NCBI GenBank assembly: GCA_002862965.1
Contig: PKCW01000128.1
Span: 1-15,598 of the forward strand
DNA length: 15,598 nt
Reading direction: 5' to 3'
From: Pseudomonadota bacterium
Lineage (GTDB): Bacteria; Pseudomonadota; Gammaproteobacteria; UBA5335
Position 1 is the stretch's first letter, and each line of letters begins with the position of its first letter. The notes below the pieces were generated by a model. That model ran no database searches. It saw only the letters and a program-made list of their open reading frames with translations, and had not been told where the DNA came from. Shown here piece by piece: positions 5,909 to 15,598 of this stretch. Position numbers and translations under genes: made by a program.

Positions 5909-6973
5909 TCAGCGCTCTGCGCCGTGTCCGTGCCGGTGATGCAGATCCGGATAGTGCGGGTGGCGGTGCGTGATCGGCGGGTGGACGTGCTCGTGGCTGT
6001 GCGGCTCACGGCCGTCCCAGGCGATGTCGTGCGCATGCTCGTGGTGCGCGTCATGCACATGGCGATGGGCATGGCGCAGCGGCTCGTGGGTGTGCGGGTG
6101 GCTGTGTCGCTCGGTGAGGTGCAGCCACACGCCCAGCGCCATGAGCGCGGCGGCGACCCAGAATACCGGGCCAGGCCGCTCGCCGAGCAACGTCATGGCG
6201 ACGAGCACACCCGCGAACGGCGCCGCCGAGAAGTAGGCGCCGGTGCGCGCCGCGCCGAGCTGGGCGAGCGCGCGCACGAACAGGACCAGACTCACGCCGT
6301 AGCCGACGAGCCCCAGCACCAGCGCCCCGGCAATCTGGGCCGGCGGCGGCCAATTCCCCGCAAACGCCACACCCAGCGCCAGATTGGTGCCACCCGCGAC
6401 CAATCCCTTCAGCGCCGCAATGGTGAGCGCATCGCCGCCCGCGACCTTGCGCGTGAGGTTGTTGTCGATGCCCCAGCACAGGCAGGCGCCGATCACCGCC
6501 AGCGCGCCCACCGGCGACGCAAGGCTCGCGGCGCCCTGCCAGGAGAGCAGCGCGCCGGCCGCGACGATGAGCGCCATGCCGATCGCGATGCGCGCATCGA
6601 CGTTCTCGCGGAACACGCACCAGGCGATCAGAGCGGTGAAGACACCCTCGAGGTTGAGCAGCAGCGCGGCGCTCGCGCCCGGCACGCTGGCGAGCCCCCA
6701 CAGCAAGAGCGCCGGACCGAACACACCGCCCGCGATCACGGCGCCTGCCAGCCACGGCCAGTCGGTGCGGGCGATGGGCGCCTCGGCTCTGGCACGCCGC
6801 AGTGCCCGCCAGCCGAGCAGCCCCAAGCCGCTGCCGAGATACAGCAGGCCGGCCAGCACGAGTGGCGAGGCCGTGCCCGTCAGTGCCTTGGCCAGCGGCG
6901 TGCTCGCCCCGAACAGCAGGGCGGCCAGCAGCGCCTGACCAATGCCCGGGGGCAGCGGCACCGATCGGGTCAT
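5909..6973 (-). CDS. EamA/DMT-family permease with a histidine-rich C-terminal tail
   Basis: This 354-aa inner-membrane protein has two EamA repeats (residues about 10-140 and 155-283), each with about five hydrophobic helices. Motifs include ALLFGASTPLAKAL near the N-terminus and GACLCWGIDNNLTRK opening the second repeat. EamA proteins are drug/metabolite transporters, mostly exporters. The odd part is a hydrophilic tail of 70 residues from residue 285 (after GVWLHLTERH) that contains 24 histidines in HxH and HH patterns, ending HHRHGHGAER. Such a tail should bind divalent metals. The gene starts 4 bp after the ATPase stop, so it is translationally close and is the last gene of the czc operon. 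I infer a role in metal export or buffering; the usual EamA substrates are not metals, so the substrate is uncertain. Confidence 0.88.
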   Translation of the reverse strand: MTRSVPLPPGIGQALLAALLFGASTPLAKALTGTASPLVLAGLLYLGSGLGLLGWRALRRARAEAPIARTDWPWLAGAVIAGGVFGPALLLWGLASVPGASAALLLNLEGVFTALIAWCVFRENVDARIAIGMALIVAAGALLSWQGAASLASPVGALAVIGACLCWGIDNNLTRKVAGGDALTIAALKGLVAGGTNLALGVAFAGNWPPPAQIAGALVLGLVGYGVSLVLFVRALAQLGAARTGAYFSAAPFAGVLVAMTLLGERPGPVFWVAAALMALGVWLHLTERHSHPHTHEPLRHAHRHVHDAHHEHAHDIAWDGREPHSHEHVHPPITHRHPHYPDLHHRHGHGAER

Positions 6974-6977
6974 CGGA

Positions 6978-9335
6978 TCATCCCTTCATGGACGCGGAAC
7001 GAGCGGCTTCGGCCGATGTGCCATAGGCCAGCAAGCGCAAGGCATTGATCACCACCACCAGCGTCGAGCCCTCGTGGATCGCCACCGCCACGCCGATCCC
7101 CGCCCAGCCGAACAAGGTTGCGGGGATGAGCAGCGCCACCACGCCCAGGGAGACGAACAGATTCTGCCGGATGATGCGCCTCGCCGCGCGACTCAAGGCG
7201 ACTGCGAAGGGCAGCTTGGCGAGGTCGTCTGCCATCAGTGCGACATCGGCGGTCTCCAGCGCCACGTCGGTGCCGGCGCCGCCCATGGCGATGCCGACGG
7301 TGGCACGTGCCATGGCAGGGGCGTCGTTGACGCCGTCGCCGACCATCGCCGCCCGGCCGTGGCGTCGCGCCAGCTCTTCCATCGCCGCGACCTTGTCCTG
7401 GGGCAGAAGACCGGCGCGGACTTCGTCCAGACCGATCTCCTTGCCGATGACGCGGCCCACCTGCTCGTTGTCGCCGGTGAGCATGATGGTCTGGCGGATG
7501 CCGAGTTGATGCAGACTCGCCAGCACCTCGCGCACGCCGGCGCGCGGCGTGTCGGCCAAGGCGAGGACACCGAGGAAGTGGCCGTCCGCCTGGACCAGCA
7601 TGGTGGTCTTGCCCTCCGTTTGCAGGCGAGTCGCGTGCTGCCGCAGCGCATCGGGCATGGCTTCACTTTCAAACAGGCGGGCGTTGCCGATAGCGACCTT
7701 GCGCCCGTCGATCTCGGCGCGCAGACCCTGGCCGGTCACGGCTTCGACCGATTCGGCCTCACTCCATGTCAAGCCGCGCCGCTGCGCCTCCGTCACCACC
7801 GCCTGCGCCAGCGGATGGGCGCTGCGGCTTTCCACGGCGGCGGCGAGTTGGAGCAGCGCATCCTCGCTGCCTTCGATGGCGACGACATCGGTCACCCGCG
7901 GCTTGCCCACGGTCAAGGTGCCGGTCTTGTCGAAGGCGATGGCGGTGAGCGTGCCGAGGTTTTCCAGATGGGCGCCGCCCTTGATCAGCACGCCGCCGCG
8001 CGCGGCGCGGGCGATGCCCGACAGCACCGCCGACGGGGTGGCGATGGCGAGCGCGCAGGGCGAGGCCGCCACCAGCACCGCCATGGCGCGGTAGAAGGAT
8101 TCGGCGAAGGGAAAGCCAAACAGCGGCGGCAGCACGATGAGCAGGCCCGCGCCGATCAACACCCCCGGCACGAAGATGCGCTCGAAGCGGTCGGTGAAGC
8201 GCTGGGTGGGGGACTTCTGCGTCTGCGCCTCGGCCACCATCTCCACCATACGCGCGAGCGTGCTCTCGCGTGCGAGCTTGGTCACTTCGATGGTCAGCGC
8301 GCCCTCGCCGTTGACCGTGCCGGCGAATACCGGATCATCCAGCCGTTTGTCCACCGGCATCGATTCGCCGGTGAGCGGGGCCTGATCCACCGCCGACTCG
8401 CCCGAGACCACCCTTCCATCGGCGGGGATGCGGCTGCCGGGCTTGACGATCACCCGGTCGCCGCGCAGCAGCTCCTCCACCCGCACTTCGATCTCCGCGC
8501 CGTCGCGCTGCACCAAGGCGGTCTTGGGTGCGAGTTCCGCCAGCGCCTCGATGGCTCGGCGCGCGCGGTCCATGGCCAGGTGCTCCAGCGCATGGCCCAG
8601 GCTGAACAGGAACAGCAGCAGCGCGCCTTCTTCCCAGGCACCTAGGGCGCCGGCGCCCGCCGCCGCGACGATCATCAGGGTGTCGATGTCGAAGCGGCGG
8701 CTCTTCACGCTCTGCCAGGCGTCGCGCAAGGTGTAGAAGCCACCGGCCGCGTAGGCACCGAGCAGCAGGCCGAGTGACAGCGCCCCCGGCGCCCCCGCTA
8801 GGGCCGCGAGCCAGCCGACGAGCAACAGCAGGCCGGACACGCCGCTCAGGATCAGCTCGCGGTGCTCGGCGAACCAGCCGGCCGCGTGTCCTTCTTCCAG
8901 CACGCCATAACCCAGCGCCGCGATGCGCCGGACGATGGCGTCACGCGTGATCGTCTCGCTGTCGAACTCCAGCCGCAGGCGCTCAGCGGCATAGCTCACC
9001 GAGGCCTCCAGCACGCCGTCGGTGCGTTGCAGGGCGTGCTCGATCACCGTGGCGCAGGTGGCGCAGTCCATGCCGTCGATGCGCAGGTTTTCGTGATGAA
9101 AGCGGTGGGCGATCTTTGCGCCTGCCGCCTGCGCCAGCTCGCGCACCCGGCTCATGCTGAAGCGCTGCGGGTCATAGTGCAGGCACAGGCGGGCGCCGCC
9201 GTCCTCGCTGACGAGATGCGCCTTTTCCAGCCCTTCGGCCTGCAACAGCTCGGTGAGCCGCTCCACGCAGGTATCCCGTTCGTCGGGGATGCCGGGCAGG
9301 GTCAGCGACAGGTCCAAGGTGCATTTCTCGGCCAT
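6978..9335 (-). CDS. Heavy-metal P1B-type ATPase with SPC/HEGST signatures (P1B-4, CzcP-like)
   Basis: This 785-aa cation pump has the core motifs TGES (322-325), DKTGTLT (phosphorylated D469), HP at 507-508 and GDGVND (666-671). The transmembrane metal-site motif is SPC (425-427), not the CPC of ZntA/CadA or CopA. The last helices carry HEGST (754-758) with NALRLL, the P1B-4 signature. P1B-4 pumps, for example CzcP, export Zn, Co, Cd or related ions to the periplasm. The N-terminus has a standard HMA domain with GMDCATC (88-94), preceded by a ferredoxin-like segment (about 1-75) that retains only Cys23 where CxxC would be. AAAGGAGG precedes ATG 9335. It follows the zinc-ribbon gene by 47 bp. 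It would feed periplasmic CzcCBA. The exact metal is unproven. Confidence 0.93.
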   Translation of the reverse strand: MAEKCTLDLSLTLPGIPDERDTCVERLTELLQAEGLEKAHLVSEDGGARLCLHYDPQRFSMSRVRELAQAAGAKIAHRFHHENLRIDGMDCATCATVIEHALQRTDGVLEASVSYAAERLRLEFDSETITRDAIVRRIAALGYGVLEEGHAAGWFAEHRELILSGVSGLLLLVGWLAALAGAPGALSLGLLLGAYAAGGFYTLRDAWQSVKSRRFDIDTLMIVAAAGAGALGAWEEGALLLFLFSLGHALEHLAMDRARRAIEALAELAPKTALVQRDGAEIEVRVEELLRGDRVIVKPGSRIPADGRVVSGESAVDQAPLTGESMPVDKRLDDPVFAGTVNGEGALTIEVTKLARESTLARMVEMVAEAQTQKSPTQRFTDRFERIFVPGVLIGAGLLIVLPPLFGFPFAESFYRAMAVLVAASPCALAIATPSAVLSGIARAARGGVLIKGGAHLENLGTLTAIAFDKTGTLTVGKPRVTDVVAIEGSEDALLQLAAAVESRSAHPLAQAVVTEAQRRGLTWSEAESVEAVTGQGLRAEIDGRKVAIGNARLFESEAMPDALRQHATRLQTEGKTTMLVQADGHFLGVLALADTPRAGVREVLASLHQLGIRQTIMLTGDNEQVGRVIGKEIGLDEVRAGLLPQDKVAAMEELARRHGRAAMVGDGVNDAPAMARATVGIAMGGAGTDVALETADVALMADDLAKLPFAVALSRAARRIIRQNLFVSLGVVALLIPATLFGWAGIGVAVAIHEGSTLVVVINALRLLAYGTSAEAARSASMKG

Positions 9336-9382
9336 GATGCCTCCTTTCGGAAATCAACTGATCGCAACAACGTGAGACGGCG

Positions 9383-9685
9383 TCACTGTCTGGGCTTGCC
9401 GCACTGGCCGCAGAACCTGGCGCCCGCCGCCAGTTCCGCGCCGCAGCCAGAACACTTGGCGTCGGCCAACGCGGTTCCGCATTTCTGGCAGAAGCGCGCT
9501 TCTGCCGCGTTGAGCGTGCCGCACTTGGGGAAAGGATTGCCCTGATTTCCGCCCCCTTGGCCAGGATTTTGCGGATACCCCGGATAACCACCGTATCCGC
9601 CGTGATGACCACCTCGATAGTCCCCGTGGTGGCCGCCGAACCGGCCGCCCATCAAATTGCCCAGCATCCGTTCAAGGAATCCCAT
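9383..9685 (-). CDS. Small Gly/His/Tyr-rich protein with C-terminal double zinc ribbon
   Basis: This 100-aa protein starts MGFLERMLGNLMGGRFGGHH. A Gly/His/Tyr/Pro/Asn-rich stretch follows to about residue 52, then two zinc-ribbon knuckle pairs. The second is complete (C78, C81, C92, C95); the first has C55, C66 and C69, but the expected first ligand is F52 (codon TTC, one base from TGC). The frame is open 22 codons further up to 9751, but AAAGGAGC at 9691-9698 points to ATG 9685, and the N-terminus from there is family-like. It has no signal peptide or clear membrane helix. It sits between czcA and the ATPase in the efflux operon, suggesting metal binding, sensing or an adaptor role (inference). 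The biochemical function is unknown. Confidence 0.8.
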   Translation of the reverse strand: MGFLERMLGNLMGGRFGGHHGDYRGGHHGGYGGYPGYPQNPGQGGGNQGNPFPKCGTLNAAEARFCQKCGTALADAKCSGCGAELAAGARFCGQCGKPRQ

Positions 9686-9690
9686 GATGT

Positions 9691-9698
9691 GCTCCTTT
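9691..9698 (-). promoter_or_regulatory. Ribosome binding site fixing the zinc-ribbon start
   Basis: AAAGGAGC on the minus strand lies 5 nt before ATG 9685. It selects this start over the upstream in-frame start at 9751, which would overlap the end of czcA. Confidence 0.7.
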
Positions 9699-9719
9699 AC
9701 ATTCCACTGCACACAGATT

Positions 9720-9740
9720 GCCCCCAGCCTGGCCGGGGGC
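9720..9740 (-). repeat. GC-rich hairpin between czcA and the zinc-ribbon gene
   Basis: GCCCCCGGC and GCTGGGGGC (minus strand) form a 9-bp stem with one G-T wobble and a CAG loop, directly after the czcA stop (9748-9750). There is no T-run on the minus strand, so it is more likely an intercistronic stabiliser or partial attenuator than a true terminator. It could make the downstream genes less abundant than czcCBA. Confidence 0.5.
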
Positions 9741-9747
9741 GTTGCAC

Positions 9748-13276
<3,529 letters not shown>

Positions 13277-13281
13277 GACGG

Positions 13282-13288
13282 TCTCCTA
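13282..13288 (-). promoter_or_regulatory. Shine-Dalgarno of the PII-like gene overlapping the czcB stop codon
   Basis: TAGGAGA begins with the TAG stop of czcB, and ATG 13276 follows 5 nt later. It is the same coupled design as at czcA. Confidence 0.7.
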
Positions 13289-14863
13289 ATGGTCGTGGCT
13301 GGCGCCGGCCTTGCCCAGCTCGGCCTTGATGAGGAAGCTGTTCTTCGCGGCATACTGCTCGCCGGCATTCAAGCCGCCGACCACCTCGACGAACTTGCCG
13401 TCGCTGCGCCCAAGTTCCACCGGCCGCGCCTCGAACTGGTCGCCGTAGCGACCGAAGACGACGGTCCAGTCGCGCACCGTCTGGATCGCTTCCTGCGATA
13501 CCGCCACCGGCACCTCGACCTCGCCGGCGACGAGTTCGACATTGACCGGCAGGCCCGGACGCCAGACGCCTTCCGGGTTGGGCAGAACGATGCGCGCCTT
13601 GGCGGTGCGGGTCTGCTCGCCCACCAGGGAACCGACGTAGAACACCGTGCCACTGCTCGTGGAATCGAAGGCGGCGGCCTTGACGGTGGCTTTCTGGCCG
13701 ACCTTCACGGCGTTCAGATCCTTGGCGTAGACCGTCATCTCGGCCCACACTGTGGACAGATCCGCAATCACGAAAACCGTGGCGTCGTCCTTGACCGCCT
13801 CGCCCAGCGCGATGTGCTTCTCGACGACGACGCCGTCGATGGGCGAACGCAGCTCGTAGCGGGTGAAGTCGCCGCTGACCTTCTGGCTGCCCAGCGAGGC
13901 GAGTTTCTGGCGCGCGTTTTGTTCGGCGATCTGCGCTTCCTGCAGGGCGGTGCGCGCCTGGAGGTAATCCTGCTCGGCCGAGATTTTGTCCTCCCACAGT
14001 TTCTTCTCGCGCTCGAAGGTCGTGCGTGCCAGCGCCAGGCGCTTCTGCGCGGCGAGCAACTCGGCACGCTGGTCGGCGAGGCCCTGGCTGGAAATCGCCG
14101 CCAGCACCTGTCCCTTCCTCACCCGGTCGCCGGCATTGGCAGACACCGCCTGTACGATGCCCGCGAGCCGCGGCACCACATGCACCGTGCGATCCTCGTT
14201 GAAGCGCACCTCGCCGATCAACTGCAGCACCTTGGGAATGCGCGCCGGACCGGCGGTGAGCACCTCAACCCGGTTTGTTTCGAGCTGCGCGTTGCTCATG
14301 GCGACGCGCGTTTCGACCTGCTCGTAGCCGAAGCGATACGCTTTTCCGTCATGCCGCGCGTCGATCGTCACCTTGAACGAATGCGGCTCCTCGACCACTG
14401 CATTGCCCTTGAGATAGTCCTTTTCCGGCACGAATGCGAATACCTGCGGCTTGCGGCCGAGCCGCTCCAGCGTGACGCTGACCTGGCTCGCCTTCGGATC
14501 AAGGGGCTTGCCGTCGCGGTAAGTGTAAAGGCGGAACTGCGGCTCCACGCCCTGCTCGAAAATGGTGAGTTCCACCCCGTAGCCATCCTGGCTGAAGAGC
14601 TTGCCGCCATGTGATCCCTTGGCCGGTTCGGCCTTCTCCGCGTGATGTTCAGCGTCGGCATGGCCCTCGTCGTCGGCGTGGCCATCCTTGGCCTCGCTGC
14701 CGTGGTGCTCCTGATCGGCATGAGCGTTTGCTTCGGCGTGTCCGTGTTCATCTGCGACCGGACGTGCTTTGTCGGTGCCCAGGATCAGCACGACCAGGAC
14801 CACGCCGATCGCGATGATGACGGCGATTGCAATCGCCTGTTTGGTGTTCGAATCGCGTTTCAT
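13286..14863 (-). CDS. czcB: CzcB-family periplasmic adaptor (membrane fusion protein) with His-rich N-terminus
   Basis: This 525-aa adaptor of the CzcCBA pump has an N-terminal membrane anchor at residues about 8-30 (IAIAVIIAIGVVLVVLILG), with no lipobox Cys. A His/Glu/Asp-rich periplasmic segment lies at about 37-87, with 10 His. A CzcB-specific N-terminal beta domain (about 88-200) follows. The lipoyl/barrel core is split around a coiled-coil hairpin at about 255-325 (QRAELLAAQKRLALARTTFE, IAEQNARQKLASLG). The second lipoyl half reads YELRSPIDGVVVEKHIALGE, and the beta-barrel and membrane-proximal domains follow. The C-terminus ends ASHDH. The length matches CzcB (about 520). It links CzcA to CzcC and the His-rich parts can bind Zn/Co/Ni. 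The start at 14863 is preceded by TAGGAA. It lies 9 bp from czcC and 9 bp from the PII-like gene. Confidence 0.93.
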   Translation of the reverse strand: MKRDSNTKQAIAIAVIIAIGVVLVVLILGTDKARPVADEHGHAEANAHADQEHHGSEAKDGHADDEGHADAEHHAEKAEPAKGSHGGKLFSQDGYGVELTIFEQGVEPQFRLYTYRDGKPLDPKASQVSVTLERLGRKPQVFAFVPEKDYLKGNAVVEEPHSFKVTIDARHDGKAYRFGYEQVETRVAMSNAQLETNRVEVLTAGPARIPKVLQLIGEVRFNEDRTVHVVPRLAGIVQAVSANAGDRVRKGQVLAAISSQGLADQRAELLAAQKRLALARTTFEREKKLWEDKISAEQDYLQARTALQEAQIAEQNARQKLASLGSQKVSGDFTRYELRSPIDGVVVEKHIALGEAVKDDATVFVIADLSTVWAEMTVYAKDLNAVKVGQKATVKAAAFDSTSSGTVFYVGSLVGEQTRTAKARIVLPNPEGVWRPGLPVNVELVAGEVEVPVAVSQEAIQTVRDWTVVFGRYGDQFEARPVELGRSDGKFVEVVGGLNAGEQYAAKNSFLIKAELGKAGASHDH

Positions 14864-14869
14864 GTCGGA

Positions 14870-14875
14870 TTCCTA
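14870..14875 (-). promoter_or_regulatory. Shine-Dalgarno of czcB overlapping the czcC stop codon
   Basis: TAGGAA begins with the czcC stop TAG, and ATG 14863 follows 6 nt later. This is the third consecutive junction with the same layout. Confidence 0.6.
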
Positions 14876-15598
14876 CGGTTGGTTGGCGATGGGCGTCGGA
14901 GCCACTTCGGGCACCGCCTCGCCGAGGATGCGTTCGATCTCGGCCGCAGCGCGATGGACATCGACCAGCGCGCGCAGGCCTTGGGACTTGGCCTGGAACA
15001 ATGTGCGTTGTGCGTCAAGCACTTCGAGGAAGCTGAATTTGCCCAGCTCGAAGCCCTTGAGCGCGGCGTCATAGGCGCTCTGCGCGCCCGGCAGGATGTC
15101 CCGCTTGAGCGACTCCAGCTCACCGCGCGCCGCGGACAGGCGCTCGAATGCCTGCGCCAGCTCGTTGGAGAGGCGAAGCTCGGTGGCGGAGAGCTCGTCC
15201 CGGGCCTTGTCCGCACGGCGCAGCGCCTCCAGCAGGTTGCCCTGGTTGCGGTCGAACACCGGGATCGGGATGGAAACGCCGAAAACCGCCTGATCAAGGC
15301 CCAGCTCGTTGTTGCGCTTCGTGCCCAGGCTCACAGTCAGGTTCGGTATGCGCCGGCTGCGTTCGACTTCGGCCAGGGCCAGCCGACGGGCGACCTCGAT
15401 CCTGGCCCGACGCAGGTTGGGCGAAGCGTCCATGCGGCGCTCCAGATCGGCGCGGGAGGGCAGCGGCGGTAGCGCCTCCGGATCGCCCTCAACCCGCTCG
15501 AAGCGCGGCGCCGGCTCGCCCCAGGTGCTTGCCAGGCGCTTGCGCGCGGTCGCCAGTTCGCTCGCCGCGAGTTTCAGTTCCACGCGCACGCCGCTTTC
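14873..15598 (-). CDS. czcC: CzcC-family outer-membrane efflux protein (5' truncated at window edge)
   Basis: The reading frame continues past the right edge; 241 C-terminal residues are in the window, about the second half of a typical 420-aa CzcC. It has the TolC/OEP repeat features: long alpha-helical coiled coils (RRARIEVARRLALAEVERSR, AFERLSAARGELESLKRDIL), then SIPIPVFDRNQGN and the FSFLEVLDAQRTLFQAKSQG motif typical of the RND outer-membrane channel. It is the exit duct of the CzcCBA complex. It is the first gene of the operon seen here and is followed by czcB after 9 bp. The start, signal peptide and operon promoter are outside the window. Confidence 0.9.
   Translation of the reverse strand, partial: ESGVRVELKLAASELATARKRLASTWGEPAPRFERVEGDPEALPPLPSRADLERRMDASPNLRRARIEVARRLALAEVERSRRIPNLTVSLGTKRNNELGLDQAVFGVSIPIPVFDRNQGNLLEALRRADKARDELSATELRLSNELAQAFERLSAARGELESLKRDILPGAQSAYDAALKGFELGKFSFLEVLDAQRTLFQAKSQGLRALVDVHRAAAEIERILGEAVPEVAPTPIANQP

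Noticed and set aside
5732..7048. A 438-codon plus-strand open frame antisense to the EamA gene
   Set aside because: It is in register with the EamA codons; its Arg/His-rich product has no family, while the minus-strand frame is a clear two-repeat permease.
6942..8645. A 567-codon plus-strand open frame antisense to the P-type ATPase
   Set aside because: It mirrors the sense codons, is His/Gln/Arg-rich, has no domain, and lies inside an unambiguous ATPase gene.

Overview
The window is high-GC, gene-dense DNA with short intergenic gaps. It most resembles a beta- or gammaproteobacterial chromosome: there is an LPS/O-antigen sugar cluster, a CzcCBA tripartite efflux system that needs an outer membrane, and a YtjA/OsmY/YjbJ-like stress set. 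No rRNA, tRNA, CRISPR array or transposase was seen. The genus cannot be fixed from the sequence alone.

Region 1 (1-3736, + strand) is the end of a surface polysaccharide cluster. It holds the C-terminal part of a GDP-mannose-type SDR (Rmd-like), a markedly AT-richer SAM methyltransferase, and two GT4 glycosyltransferases of the MtfB/WbpY-like and WbaZ/WbpZ-like kinds. This layout recalls D-rhamnan or mannan O-chain loci (inference). The cluster converges on a minus-strand operon at about 3740-3800.

Region 2 (3745-4853, - strand) is a compact stress/envelope operon. It reads a 53-aa DUF1328 membrane protein, then a periplasmic two-BON-domain protein, then a CsbD-family protein, and ends in a good intrinsic terminator. 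A 460-bp divergent region follows, carrying a perfect 8-bp inverted repeat near the operon and TGACA/TGTCA repeats near the next gene. A small exported protein of unknown function (5316-5681, +) has its own terminator.

Region 3 (5909-15598, - strand) is one long heavy-metal efflux operon. In transcription order it reads czcC (cut by the window edge), czcB, a PII-like gene, czcA, a Gly/His-rich zinc-ribbon protein, a P1B-type ATPase with SPC and HEGST signatures, and an EamA-family permease with a 24-histidine tail. The expected division of labour is that the ATPase moves metal from cytoplasm to periplasm and CzcCBA expels it across the outer membrane. The EamA permease may be an additional inner-membrane exporter. 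The PII-like and zinc-ribbon proteins are candidate regulators or metal sensors. His-rich segments recur in CzcB, the zinc-ribbon protein and EamA, which fits Zn/Co/Cd/Ni handling. The operon promoter lies beyond the right edge.

The parts most worth a second look are the histidine-tailed EamA permease, the unusual ATPase domain combination, the two small accessory proteins inside the czc operon, and the small exported protein with its ELxxVRGQG-like motif.
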